Shown here piece after piece: positions 26,470 through 35,145 of a DNA stretch of 64,000 nucleotides. The position numbers were made by a program, and so were the translations under genes. Position 1 is the first letter of the stretch; each line of letters starts with the position of its first letter. Below the pieces are notes generated by a model. That model was not told where the DNA came from, made no database searches, and saw only the letters and a program-made list of their open reading frames with translations. The stretch is taken from positions 4,216,001 to 4,280,000 of the forward strand of contig NZ_CP109090.1 in NCBI RefSeq assembly GCF_035917575.1, read 5' to 3'. This DNA is from Streptomyces sp. NBC_01788. GTDB taxonomy: Bacteria > Actinomycetota > Actinomycetes > Streptomycetales > Streptomycetaceae.

Positions 26470-27684
26470 GTGGGGCGCGATGGGGAGAGACGGGACACGG
26501 CGGCGAGCCGGGGCGGAATCGCGCGCCTGGGCGTGGCCGCGAGTCTGGACGGGGTCGCGAGCGTGGACAGGCTCGCGGGACTGGACAGGGATTCGGCGAG
26601 CGGGGCGGATACCGGCCCGGCAGTGGGCGTGAGTGCCAGCCCGGGGGCGGGTCCGGGAGCTGGTCCGGGTCCCGGCCCGGGAGCGGGCCCGAGTCCCGGT
26701 CCGGGGGTGACGCCCGGCGTCGGGGCCGGGGCCGGCAGATGGCGTCGGGCGCTGCTCGCCCTTCTCGTCACCGGCGCCCTCGTGGTACCTCTGTCGGCCG
26801 CCGCCCGGCCTCGAATTCCCGCGCCGGCCCCGGCGACTCTCGCACCCCTGACCGGGACCACCCTCGACGCCTCCTACGGGGCGAACCGCGCCGACGCCGC
26901 CCGCGCCGCCGACATGGCCGCGGCGCACGGCGACACGCACCGGGCGGCCGTGGACCGGGCGCTGGCGTCGCCCTCCCGTCACCTGCTCTCCTTCGACGGA
27001 CGCGGCTCCGGCCGCGTGGCGGAGGTGTTCGGTGACCTGGCGCACGCCGACCGCACAGCGGTCCTCGTCCCGGGTTCCGACACCTCCCTGGACACCTACG
27101 ACCGCTTCCGGAAGGGCGCGCTCGCCCTGTACCAGGAGCTCGGCCGCGAGGCCGCGGCCGGTGCGCGTCCGGCGGTCGTCGCCTGGCTCGGCTACGAGAC
27201 ACCGGGCACGGTCAGCACCACGGTGCTCACCACGGGCCGCGCCGAACAGGCGGCCCCCGGCCTCAGGGAACTGATACGCGACCTGCGTGCCGTGGCGGGC
27301 CGGGCGCCGCACATCACCCTGGTGTGCCATTCCTACGGTTCGGTGGTGTGCGGGCGCGCCGCGTCCGGCCTGGACGTGGACGACATCGCCCTCATCGGCA
27401 GCCCCGGCACCGGAGCGGACTCCGTGCCCGCGCTGCACACCCGGGCCCGCGTCTGGGCGGCCCGCGGCGACGGCGACTGGGTGGCGAACGTGCCGCACGT
27501 CCGCGCCGAACTCTTCGGCACGACCGTCGGCCTGGGCGCCGACCCCATGGACCTCGCCTTCGGCGCCCGCAGGTTCACGGCCGGAAGCGGCGGCCACAGC
27601 GCCTACTTCACCCCCGGCTCCCTGTCCCTCTCGAACCTGGCCCGGATCGTCCTGGGCACCACGAACGAGGTGCAAGGTGACTGA
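26470..27684 (+). CDS. secreted or membrane-anchored alpha/beta hydrolase (DUF1023-like)
   Basis: A 404-residue protein. Residues 1-95 are Gly/Pro/Ala-rich and lead into a hydrophobic segment (about 97-115, 'ALLALLVTGALVVPLSAAA'), so the rest is outside the membrane or membrane-tethered. The hydrolase domain shows 'TAVLVPGSDTSLDTYDRF' and the nucleophile elbow 'ITLVCHSYGSVVCGRAA', with 'DIALIGSPGTGADSV', as in the actinobacterial DUF1023 family. GGAGGGG precedes the GTG at 26470 by about 8 bases. It overlaps the acyltransferase gene by 8 bases and starts a run of overlapping genes that continues into a two-component system. Substrate unknown. Confidence 0.8.
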   Translation: MGRDGERRDTAASRGGIARLGVAASLDGVASVDRLAGLDRDSASGADTGPAVGVSASPGAGPGAGPGPGPGAGPSPGPGVTPGVGAGAGRWRRALLALLVTGALVVPLSAAARPRIPAPAPATLAPLTGTTLDASYGANRADAARAADMAAAHGDTHRAAVDRALASPSRHLLSFDGRGSGRVAEVFGDLAHADRTAVLVPGSDTSLDTYDRFRKGALALYQELGREAAAGARPAVVAWLGYETPGTVSTTVLTTGRAEQAAPGLRELIRDLRAVAGRAPHITLVCHSYGSVVCGRAASGLDVDDIALIGSPGTGADSVPALHTRARVWAARGDGDWVANVPHVRAELFGTTVGLGADPMDLAFGARRFTAGSGGHSAYFTPGSLSLSNLARIVLGTTNEVQGD

Positions 27685-28894
27685 CCGCCTTTCCGCAGCA
27701 CTCACCCGCGTACGAGCCTTCGCGCACAGCCTCCACGTCCGGACCCCGCCGCAGCGGGACCGTGCCGTGGACGCCCTGCGGGCCCTCGCCATCCTCGGCG
27801 TGGTCCTGGGGCACTGGCTGGTCACGGCCCTGGTCGCGGATACCCGCACCCAGCCCCGCCCCACCCTGCACACCGCGAGCCCCCTCCACTACATGCCCGC
27901 CCTGGTCCCGGTCTCCTGGGCGTTCCAGACCCTCGCCGTGTTCTTCCTCGTCGGCGGGCACGTCGCCACCCGCAGCCACCTCTCGGCCCGCGCCCGCGGC
28001 ACCGGCTACCGGCAGTGGCTCCGCGCTCGCCTGTCCCGGCTGTTCGGGCCGGTCGCGGCCGTACTGGCCCTGTGGACGGTCACCGCCGTCGCCCTCCTCC
28101 TGACCGGTGCGGACCTCGACACGGTCCGCACCCTCGTGAAGCTGGCCCTGTCTCCCCTGTGGTTCCTCCTGGTCTTCGCCGTACTGACGGCGGCGACCCC
28201 CCTGCTCACCCGGATCAGTCCCCTGTGGCCCCTGGCCGTCGTCCTGCACGTGGACCTCCTCCGCTTCGGCCTCGGCGCCCCCTCCTGGCTCGGCTGGCTG
28301 AACCTGCCGGCCGGCTGGCTCGTGCCGTACACCCTGGGCGCGGCCTGGACCCGCGGCGAGCTGGACGGCCGCCGCGCGGGCTGGACCCTGCTGACCTGCG
28401 GCGCGGCGGCGACCGCGGCCCTCGTCGCCTGGGCGGGCTACCCGGCGTCGATGGTCGGCATACCGGGGGACGCGGTCTCCAACCTCAACCCGCCGACACT
28501 GGCGACCGTCACCTTCGGCCTGGCCCAGTGCGGCCTGGCCCTGCTGCTGCGCGAGCGGCTGCGCCACGCGATGTCCCGCCCGCTCGCCTGGGCAGCGGTG
28601 GCGCTGGTCAACCTCTCCGCGATGACGATCTTCCTCTGGCACCAGACGGCCCTGATGGCGACCACCGCCATGGGCCTCCTCGCGGGCCGCCTCCCGGGCC
28701 TGCACACGCTTCCCGACGGCCCCGGCTGGGTGGCGGCCCGGCTGGCCTGGCTCCCGGTCTTCGCCCTCGCCCTGGCCGTCTGCTGGGCCGCTTTCCGCAC
28801 CTGTGAGCAGGGCGGTGACCGGCGCCGTTCCCGGGTGGTGCGGACTCATCGCCCCGGGACGGCCCCCGCACCAGACCCTAGAGTGGGCGCGTGA
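27677..28894 (+). CDS. membrane acyltransferase (acyltransferase 3 family)
   Basis: A 405-residue integral membrane protein with about ten helices. The N-terminal 'RDRAVDALRALAILGVVLGH' is the start of acyltransferase-3 family proteins, with the conserved Arg and His of the family (R in DALRA, H in GHW). Such enzymes O-acylate extracellular sugars, antibiotics or wall polymers. The GTG at 27677 overlaps the end of the hydrolase gene by 8 bases; its own stop TGA shares a base with the kinase ATG. The C-terminal 30 residues are basic and cytoplasmic. Coupling with an exported hydrolase and a sensor kinase suggests a cell-envelope function (inference). Confidence 0.85.
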   Translation: MTDRLSAALTRVRAFAHSLHVRTPPQRDRAVDALRALAILGVVLGHWLVTALVADTRTQPRPTLHTASPLHYMPALVPVSWAFQTLAVFFLVGGHVATRSHLSARARGTGYRQWLRARLSRLFGPVAAVLALWTVTAVALLLTGADLDTVRTLVKLALSPLWFLLVFAVLTAATPLLTRISPLWPLAVVLHVDLLRFGLGAPSWLGWLNLPAGWLVPYTLGAAWTRGELDGRRAGWTLLTCGAAATAALVAWAGYPASMVGIPGDAVSNLNPPTLATVTFGLAQCGLALLLRERLRHAMSRPLAWAAVALVNLSAMTIFLWHQTALMATTAMGLLAGRLPGLHTLPDGPGWVAARLAWLPVFALALAVCWAAFRTCEQGGDRRRSRVVRTHRPGTAPAPDPRVGA

Positions 28895-30312
28895 TGCGAT
28901 GGCAAGGCCGCGTCAGGCACGGACTGCGGGTGCTGCGCGACGACCTGTGGACCGCGCGGCAGGACCCGCTGCCCCCGTCCGTCTGGCTGCGCTGGCTGCC
29001 GCACGGCATCGTGTGGCTGGCCGCGTTCGCGGTGCTGCTGGGCGCCTCGGGCCACCTGTGGAGCGGCGCGCGGCTGGCCTTCGGGTACGCCTTCCTCGTC
29101 GCGCTCGGACAGGCCGGTGCGATGGTGCTGGCCCTGTGGCGGCCCATCCCGGCGTGGTGGCTGTCCATGGCGGCCACGCTGCTGGGGGCGGTGGCCCTGC
29201 ACGGCCTGCTGGTCGCCGGCGATCTGCAGGGCTTCACCTGGCCCTGGACCACGTCCGGGATCATCGCCCACCTGTTCGTCCTGCTGCTGCTCGCCCTGCG
29301 GGTGCGCACCCGCGTCGCCGTGGAGGCGCTGGCCCTGACCGCCCTGGTCACCTACGTCCTCCAGGGCGTGTGGGGCGCCCCGCGCTACGAGCCCACCGGT
29401 GTTCTCGCGCTGGTGCTGTTCGCGGTCGTGGTGGTGCTGGGCACCGCCCTGCACGGCCGCCGCGAGGCCCGTGCGCAACTGGTGCAGCAGACCACGCTCA
29501 CCGCGGAGGAGCGGGCCCGCCGCACGCTTCTGGAGGAGCGCAGCCGCATCGCCCGTGAGCTGCACGACGTGGTCGCCCACCACATGTCGGTGATCTCCAT
29601 CCAGGCGCAGGTGGCACCGCACCTCACACAGGACCCCTCGCCGGAGCTGAAGGAGAACCTCGACGGCATCCGGCAGAACGCGCTGGAGGCGCTCGGCGAA
29701 CTGCGCCGGGTGCTCGGCGTGCTGCGTTCGGAGAACCCCGAGGACCCCTACGGCCTGGGCGACTCCGGCACCCGGGCCGCCCCGGACGCCCCGCAGCCCA
29801 CCCTCGACCGCCTCGGCGCCCTCGTCGAGAACACCCGCGCCGCCGGTCTGACGGTCACCATGGACGTCGAGGACTCGCGGCGTGAGCAACGGCCGTATCC
29901 GCCGGCCGTGGAGCTGTCGGCGTACCGCATCGTCCAGGAGGGCCTGAGCAACGCCCTGCGGCACGCCCCCGGGTCGACGGTCCGCGTGGAGGTCGGCCAC
30001 GTGCCCGACGGCCTGTTCCTGAGCGTGGTCAACTCCCGGCCCCGGCGGCCCGTCCAGCCCTCCCCGGGCGCCGGGCACGGCCTGCTCGGCATGCGCGAGC
30101 GGGCGACCATGCTGGGCGGGCACGTCACGGCCGTCAGGACACTGCACGGCGGCTTCGCGGTCACCGCCTTCCTCCCCCACGACGGCATCGTGCCCGTGAC
30201 CGGGATCGGCTCGCCCCGCCTGCCCGTCATCTACTCCGACCCGCCCGACATCCCCGTCGTCCACCTCGAACCGCCCGGCTCACCGTCCCCGACAGGAGAG
30301 GACACTCCATGA
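28894..30312 (+). CDS. sensor histidine kinase of the NarL-partner type (first pair)
   Basis: A 472-residue kinase. The N-terminal half has about six hydrophobic segments (residues 30-185) with short loops, so it senses something in or at the membrane. A HisKA_3 dimerisation domain carries the phospho-acceptor His224 in 'IARELHDVVAHHMSVIS', and the HATPase region has 'ELSAYRIVQEGLSNALRHA' (N-box) and 'GAGHGLLGMRERATMLGG' (G-box). The C-terminus is a Pro-rich extension of about 50 residues. ATG 28894 overlaps the acyltransferase stop by one base; a GTG codon directly before it is an alternative. The response regulator gene overlaps by four bases. Confidence 0.9.
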   Translation: MRWQGRVRHGLRVLRDDLWTARQDPLPPSVWLRWLPHGIVWLAAFAVLLGASGHLWSGARLAFGYAFLVALGQAGAMVLALWRPIPAWWLSMAATLLGAVALHGLLVAGDLQGFTWPWTTSGIIAHLFVLLLLALRVRTRVAVEALALTALVTYVLQGVWGAPRYEPTGVLALVLFAVVVVLGTALHGRREARAQLVQQTTLTAEERARRTLLEERSRIARELHDVVAHHMSVISIQAQVAPHLTQDPSPELKENLDGIRQNALEALGELRRVLGVLRSENPEDPYGLGDSGTRAAPDAPQPTLDRLGALVENTRAAGLTVTMDVEDSRREQRPYPPAVELSAYRIVQEGLSNALRHAPGSTVRVEVGHVPDGLFLSVVNSRPRRPVQPSPGAGHGLLGMRERATMLGGHVTAVRTLHGGFAVTAFLPHDGIVPVTGIGSPRLPVIYSDPPDIPVVHLEPPGSPSPTGEDTP

Positions 30313-30983
30313 CGAGCGGCAGCATCCGCGTCCTCATCGCCGACGACCAGCAGATGGTGCGTCAGGGGTTCACCGTGCTGCTCAACGCCCAGCCGGACAT
30401 CGAGGTGGTGGGCCAGGCGGTGGACGGCCTCGACGCCGTCGCCAAGGCTGCCGAGGCCTCCCCGGACGTCGTCCTCATGGACATCCGCATGCCCGAACTC
30501 GGCGGCATCGAGGCCACCCGCCGCATCACGACCGCCACCCCGGACATGAAGGTCCTGGTGCTCACTACCTTCGACCTGGACGAGTACGTGTACGAGGCGC
30601 TGCGCGCCGGCGCGTCCGGCTTCCTGCTCAAGGACGCCTCCGCGGACCAGCTCGCCGAGGCGGTCCGGGTGATCGCGGCCGGAGACGCGCTGCTGGCACC
30701 GGGGATCACCCGCCGGCTGATCGCGGAGTTCTCCCGGCTGAAGGACGCGCCGCGCGCCCCGCTGAAGTCCCGCGTCGGTGTGCTGACCGAACGCGAGACG
30801 GAAGTGCTAGCCCTGATCGCGCAGGGCCTGTCCAACGCGGAGATCGCCCGGCATCTCGTCGTCGCCGAGCAGACCGTGAAGACCCACATGGGCCGCATCC
30901 TGGTGAAGCTGGGCCTCAGGGACCGCACTCAGGCGGCGGTGTTCGCCTACGAGTCGGGACTGGTCCGCCCCTCCGGGTACTGA
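30309..30983 (+). CDS. NarL/FixJ-type response regulator (first pair)
   Basis: A 224-residue response regulator with an N-terminal receiver (acidic pair Asp12-Asp13, phospho-acceptor Asp58 in 'VVLMDIRMPEL', Thr in 'VLTTFD', Lys in 'FLLKD') and a C-terminal LuxR-type helix-turn-helix ('LTERETEVLALIAQGLSNAE', 'VVAEQTVKTHMGRIL'). ATGA overlap with the kinase shows that the two are a pair. It is very similar to the second regulator at 32438, so the two systems are paralogous and cross-regulation is possible. A shared site near 26343 and 31000 is a plausible target. Confidence 0.93.
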   Translation: MTSGSIRVLIADDQQMVRQGFTVLLNAQPDIEVVGQAVDGLDAVAKAAEASPDVVLMDIRMPELGGIEATRRITTATPDMKVLVLTTFDLDEYVYEALRAGASGFLLKDASADQLAEAVRVIAAGDALLAPGITRRLIAEFSRLKDAPRAPLKSRVGVLTERETEVLALIAQGLSNAEIARHLVVAEQTVKTHMGRILVKLGLRDRTQAAVFAYESGLVRPSGY

Positions 30984-30999
30984 TCGCGGACGGCGGGGC

Positions 31000-31014
31000 G
31001 ATACCCGTAGTACT
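31000..31014. promoter_or_regulatory. second copy of the shared candidate operator
   Basis: TACCCGTAGTAC at 31002-31013 repeats the 12 bases found at 26345-26356, followed by TTGAG in place of CTGAG. The outer arm is imperfect here (GATAC...GTACT). It lies about 60 bases before the candidate -10 element of the second kinase gene. Confidence 0.55.
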
Positions 31015-31072
31015 TGAGGCGGACCGTGAAGGACCCCTCTCACAGGGGACGACCGCGACCACCGCCTGCGCC

Positions 31073-31078
31073 TACCGT
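31073..31078 (+). promoter_or_regulatory. candidate leaderless -10 element of the second kinase gene
   Basis: TACCGT ends 7 bases before the GTG at 31086, and no Shine-Dalgarno sequence is present, which fits a transcript starting at the start codon. Confidence 0.45.
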
Positions 31079-31085
31079 TTTCAGC

Positions 31086-32441
31086 GTGACCGAGACGACG
31101 CAGACGCAAGCGACGCCGCCGGACGGCGCCTTCAGCCCGCACAAGCCACGCAGCCCGGAGTACAAGTTCGCCGAGAGCGCTCTGCGCGGGCTGCGGCAGG
31201 GCCTGTTCCACGACGCCTTCGCCTACCGTCCGCTGCGGCCCGCGGGTGTCGACGGCCCGCTGATCCGGCGGCTGCCGGACCGCCTGCGTGCCTACGCGGC
31301 CTGGAGGCGGCACGCCGTGGTGGTGGCGGCCGGCCTGCTGGCGCTGTTCGTCGGCTGGGCGAACGGGGCGGCCCCGGTAGCGGGTCTGCTGGCCCTCGCC
31401 CCGGTGCTGCTCACCCTGACCCGCCCGGTCGGAGCGTTCTGGGTTTCCCTGATGGCGGCCACGGCCTCGTCGTGGTTCGTCGGCACCCCCTCGGACTGGC
31501 CGTGGCAGCCCGGCAGTTACATCGCGCACCTGACAGTGCTCACGGTGGTGGCGATACGCACCCGGCCGCGCACGGCGGCATGGATGTGGGCGGCCACCGC
31601 TTTCTACGCCCTGATCCCCAACGCGCTGTTCGGCCACACCTACGGCAACAACTCGGCGCCGCTGCTGGTCCTCTCCGCGCTCATCCTCCTCGCCGTCACC
31701 GTCTGGCACATACGCAAGGAGGCCGAGCAGGAGGTGACCGCCCAGCAGACGGTGACCGCGCACGAGCGCTCCCGCCGCACCCTGCTGGAGGAGCGCACCA
31801 CGATCGCCCGTGAGCTGCACGACGTCGTGGCCCACCACATGTCCGTCGTCGCCATCCAGGCCGAGGCCGCACCCTACCGGGTGGAGAACCCGCCGCCGGA
31901 GCTGGAGAAGGCCTTCGCCACCATCCGGGAGAACGCGGTGGCGGCCCTCACCGAACTGCGCCGCGTCCTCGGTGTCGTCCGCGCGGAGGACTACGAGGCC
32001 CCCGAGGCCCCGCAGCCCACCCTCGCCGACCTCGGCACCCTGCTGGCGAACGTGCGGGAGGCCGGCCTGGCGGTGGACAGGACCACGATGGGCGCGGTGC
32101 GCGAACTCCCTCAGGGAGTCGAGCTGTCGGCGTACCGGATCGTCCAGGAGGCACTGAGCAACACCCTGCGGCACGCGCCCGGCGCGAGCGCCCGCGTCGA
32201 GATCGGCTACGTCCTCGGCGGGCTGGCCCTGCGCATAGTCAACGGCCCGCCGCCCAAGCCGTCCCTCCTCAAGCCCTCGCCGGGATCCGGGCACGGCATC
32301 ACGGGCATGCGGGAGCGGGTGTCGATGCTCGGCGGCGAGATGACGGCGGGCCCGGCCGACGACGGCGGATACGAGGTGGCGGTGTTCCTGCCGGTCGCCA
32401 CCGTGACCGATCCCGCGGACGACGACGAGGCCGGCGCATGA
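31086..32441 (+). CDS. sensor histidine kinase of the NarL-partner type (second pair)
   Basis: A 451-residue kinase paralogous to the first. Residues 1-75 are soluble; about five hydrophobic segments follow (80-205). The HisKA_3 motif 'IARELHDVVAHHMSVVA' holds His245, and the ATPase domain has 'ELSAYRIVQEALSNTLRHA' and 'GSGHGITGMRERVSMLGG'. The GTG at 31086 was chosen because a frame start further upstream (31014) would overlap the shared operator and lacks signals. The stop overlaps the regulator start as ATGA. It has its own promoter region, unlike the first pair. Confidence 0.88.
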   Translation: MTETTQTQATPPDGAFSPHKPRSPEYKFAESALRGLRQGLFHDAFAYRPLRPAGVDGPLIRRLPDRLRAYAAWRRHAVVVAAGLLALFVGWANGAAPVAGLLALAPVLLTLTRPVGAFWVSLMAATASSWFVGTPSDWPWQPGSYIAHLTVLTVVAIRTRPRTAAWMWAATAFYALIPNALFGHTYGNNSAPLLVLSALILLAVTVWHIRKEAEQEVTAQQTVTAHERSRRTLLEERTTIARELHDVVAHHMSVVAIQAEAAPYRVENPPPELEKAFATIRENAVAALTELRRVLGVVRAEDYEAPEAPQPTLADLGTLLANVREAGLAVDRTTMGAVRELPQGVELSAYRIVQEALSNTLRHAPGASARVEIGYVLGGLALRIVNGPPPKPSLLKPSPGSGHGITGMRERVSMLGGEMTAGPADDGGYEVAVFLPVATVTDPADDDEAGA

Positions 32442-33112
32442 GGACGGGCACGATCCGGGTGCTGGTCGCGGACGACCAGATGATGGTGCGCGAGGGCTTC
32501 TCGGTCCTGCTGAACGCGATGCCGGACATCGAGGTCGTCGGCGAGGCCGTCAACGGCCGCGACGCGGTGGAGCGGGTACGCGAACTGGCCCCGGACGTCG
32601 TCCTGATGGACATCCGCATGCCGGAGCTGAACGGCATCGAGGCGACCCGGGAGATCGTCGCCGCGGACGGTACGGCGAAGGTGCTGGTGCTGACCACGTT
32701 CGACCTGGACGAGTACGTGTACCAGGCGCTGCGGGCCGGGGCCTCCGGGTTCCTGCTCAAGGACGCCTCGGCGCGGCAGCTCGCCGACGGGGTGCGGGTG
32801 GTGGCGGCCGGCGAGGCGCTGCTCGCCCCCTCGGTCACCAGGCGGCTGATCACGGAGTTCTCGAAGCTGACCGAGCCCCCGCGGCTGGCGGCCACCGCGC
32901 GGGCGGCGTACGGGGAGCTCACCGAGCGGGAGACGGAGGTGCTGGTGCAGATCGCACAGGGCCTGTCCAACGCGGAGATAGCGGAGCGGCTGGTGGTCGC
33001 CGAGTCGACGGTCAAGACCCATGTGAGCCGCGTCCTGGTCAAGCTGGGCCTGCGGGACCGCACCCAGGCGGCGGTGTTCGCCTACGAGGCGAGACTGGTC
33101 ACACCCGGGTGA
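32438..33112 (+). CDS. NarL/FixJ-type response regulator (second pair)
   Basis: A 224-residue regulator with receiver residues Asp12-Asp13, phospho-acceptor Asp58 ('VVLMDIRMPEL') and Lys in 'FLLKD', then a LuxR-type DNA-binding domain ('LTERETEVLVQIAQGLSNAE', 'VVAESTVKTHVSRVL'). Same length and residue numbering as the first regulator. The recognition helices differ mainly at 'AEQTVKTHMGR' versus 'AESTVKTHVSR', so the two may bind overlapping sets of sites. Followed by a hairpin at 33168-33188. Confidence 0.93.
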   Translation: MRTGTIRVLVADDQMMVREGFSVLLNAMPDIEVVGEAVNGRDAVERVRELAPDVVLMDIRMPELNGIEATREIVAADGTAKVLVLTTFDLDEYVYQALRAGASGFLLKDASARQLADGVRVVAAGEALLAPSVTRRLITEFSKLTEPPRLAATARAAYGELTERETEVLVQIAQGLSNAEIAERLVVAESTVKTHVSRVLVKLGLRDRTQAAVFAYEARLVTPG

Positions 33113-33167
33113 GCCGCCCCCGGGCCGTTGTCGGCCGGGGGCGCGCCGCACGGGGCCTGCGACCGGC

Positions 33168-33188
33168 ACCCCTGGTCGGATCAGGGGT
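33168..33188 (+). terminator. hairpin after the second two-component system
   Basis: ACCCCTG (33168-33174) pairs with CAGGGGT (33182-33188) around a 7-base loop, 55 bases after the regulator stop codon and just before the P450 promoter. Confidence 0.55.
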
Positions 33189-33196
33189 GGCCGGGC

Positions 33197-33202
33197 TAAC
33201 GT
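33197..33202 (+). promoter_or_regulatory. candidate leaderless -10 element of the P450 gene
   Basis: TAACGT lies 6 bases before the ATG at 33209 and there is no Shine-Dalgarno sequence. Confidence 0.45.
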
Positions 33203-33208
33203 CCGGTC

Positions 33209-34438
33209 ATGTCTGGTCTTTCTGGTCCTTCCGGCCTCGCCTTCGACCCGTGGGACCCGGCGTTCCTCGCCGACCCCTACCCGGCCTACGCCGAGCTGCG
33301 CGCGCGGGGCCGCGTGCTCCACTACGAGCCGACCGACCAGTGGCTTGTTCCGCACCACGCGGACGTCTCGGCGCTGCTGCGGGACCGGCGGCTGGGCCGG
33401 ACGTACCAGCACCGCTTCACGCACGAGGACTTCGGCCGTACGCCGCCTCCGCCGGAGCACGAGCCGTTCCACGTCCTCAACGACCACGGGATGCTCGACC
33501 TGGAGCCGCCGGACCACACCCGGATCCGGCGTCCGGTGTCGAAGGCGTTCACGCCGCGCACGGTGGAGCGGCTCAAGCCGTATGTGCACGACCTGGCGGG
33601 CGAGCTGGTGGCCGCACTGGTGGCGGCGGGCGGCGGCGACCTGCTGAGGGACGTGGCCGAACCGCTGCCGGTGGCCGTGATCGCCGAGATGCTGGGCATC
33701 CCCGAGTCCGACCGGGCGCAGCTGCGGCCGTGGTCGGCGGACATCTGCGGGATGTATGAGCTGAACCCGTCCGAGGACACGGCGGCGAAGGCGGTACGGG
33801 CGTCGGTCGAGTTCTCCGACTACCTGCGGGAGCTGATCGCCGAGCGCCGCAAGGAGCCGGGCGAGGACCTCGTCTCGGGGCTGATCGCCGCGCACGACGA
33901 GGGCGACCGGCTGACCGAGCAGGAGATGATCTCCACGGCCGTGCTGCTCCTCAACGCCGGTCACGAGGCGACCGTGAACGCCACGGTCAACGGCTGGTGG
34001 GCGCTGTTCCGCAACCCGGAGCAGCTGGCGGCCCTGCGCGCGGACCACTCCCTGATCCCGACCGCGATCGAGGAGCTGATGCGCTACGACACCCCGCTCC
34101 AGCTCTTCGAGCGCTGGGTGCTGGACGACATCGAGATAGCGGGCACCACGATCCCGAGGGGAGCGGAGATCGCCATGCTCTTCGGCTCGGCCAACCACGA
34201 CCCGGCGGTCTTCACCGACCCCGGGCACCTGGACCTCACCCGCCGGGACAACCCCCACATCTCCTTCAGCGCCGGCATCCACTACTGCATCGGCGCCCCC
34301 CTGGCCCGCATCGAACTGGCCGCCTCCATGGCCGCCCTCCTGGACCGGGCCCCCACGCTCACCCCGACCACCGAGCCACGGCGCAAGCCCAACTTCGTGA
34401 TCCGCGGACTGGAGGGGCTGAACGTGACGGTGGGCTGA
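33209..34438 (+). CDS. cytochrome P450 (CYP107 family, CYP107P1-like)
   Basis: A 409-residue class I bacterial P450 with the haem-binding 'FSAGIHYCIGAPLARIE' (Cys360 ligand), the ExxR motif in 'AIEELMRYDTPLQL' and the I-helix 'LLLNAGHEATVNATVN'. The I-helix has AGHEA-T where most P450s have AGxxT, so the oxygen-activating threonine is displaced by one position. By context (between the two-component genes and purA) it matches the S. coelicolor CYP107P1 gene as I recall it. No ferredoxin or partner biosynthetic gene is adjacent, so the substrate is unknown. The start is probably leaderless. Confidence 0.9.
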   Translation: MSGLSGPSGLAFDPWDPAFLADPYPAYAELRARGRVLHYEPTDQWLVPHHADVSALLRDRRLGRTYQHRFTHEDFGRTPPPPEHEPFHVLNDHGMLDLEPPDHTRIRRPVSKAFTPRTVERLKPYVHDLAGELVAALVAAGGGDLLRDVAEPLPVAVIAEMLGIPESDRAQLRPWSADICGMYELNPSEDTAAKAVRASVEFSDYLRELIAERRKEPGEDLVSGLIAAHDEGDRLTEQEMISTAVLLLNAGHEATVNATVNGWWALFRNPEQLAALRADHSLIPTAIEELMRYDTPLQLFERWVLDDIEIAGTTIPRGAEIAMLFGSANHDPAVFTDPGHLDLTRRDNPHISFSAGIHYCIGAPLARIELAASMAALLDRAPTLTPTTEPRRKPNFVIRGLEGLNVTVG

Positions 34439-34539
34439 CGCCCGCGCCCGGTTCACCTGTTCGGCTGATCTCCGTACCAGTACGTCCGGTCCTGATCGAG
34501 GACTCGCCATGCTGGTGTCGGCCTGCGAGAGGAGGCAGC

Positions 34540-35136
34540 ATGACGGTTATGGCGCAGCACACGTCGTCCCAGATGTCCGTGGAGGAGTTCGAGGAACTCG
34601 CCGCACACGTGGCCGAGAGGTTCGACGCCGTCAGGTTGGAATTCGTCAACGGACGGGTCGGGATCAAGGGCATGACGAACGGCAGTCACGGTGAGATCGC
34701 CATGTGGTTGGTCTTCCAGTGCAAGCATGCTCGGCCCGATCTCACGCTCAACACCACTGGTCAGGGGCTGAAGGTCGAGGCGTACCGGAACGGGCGAGCA
34801 CGGCCCGACGCCGTGCTCGCCCCGGTGGGCCACTTCAACGGACAGGGCGAATGGGCCGCCCCCGACGGTGTCCTGATGGTTGTCGAGATCACGTCGTACG
34901 ACTCGGACACCCATCGTCGCGACCGAGTCGAGAAGCCCCAGGCATACGGCGAGGCCGGCATCCCGGTCTACCTTCTGATCGACCGCGACCGACTGAAGAT
35001 CGTCGTCCACAGCGACCCGGACCCGCGGATCGGCTACCACAACGTCCGCGTCGTGGAACTCGGCGAAAGGACGACCCTCCCCGAACCTCTCGGGTTCGAA
35101 CTCGACACCGAGGACCTCACGGGGTACGTCGACTGA
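34540..35136 (+). CDS. Uma2-family (DUF820) putative endonuclease
   Basis: A 198-residue protein of the Uma2 family, which has a PD-(D/E)XK-like restriction-endonuclease fold. Candidate catalytic residues are in 'RARPDAVLAPV' (Asp) and 'LMVVEITSYDSDTHRRDRVE' (E-x-T...K region, with 'EKPQAYGEAGIPVYLLIDRD' following). Streptomyces genomes carry many copies; biological role is not established. The ATG at 34540 follows GAGAGGAGG. G/C content is slightly lower than in the neighbours, fitting a gene acquired or duplicated recently. It converges on the ABC permease gene with 9 bases between stops. Confidence 0.85.
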   Translation: MTVMAQHTSSQMSVEEFEELAAHVAERFDAVRLEFVNGRVGIKGMTNGSHGEIAMWLVFQCKHARPDLTLNTTGQGLKVEAYRNGRARPDAVLAPVGHFNGQGEWAAPDGVLMVVEITSYDSDTHRRDRVEKPQAYGEAGIPVYLLIDRDRLKIVVHSDPDPRIGYHNVRVVELGERTTLPEPLGFELDTEDLTGYVD

Positions 35137-35145
35137 GCCGGAGGC

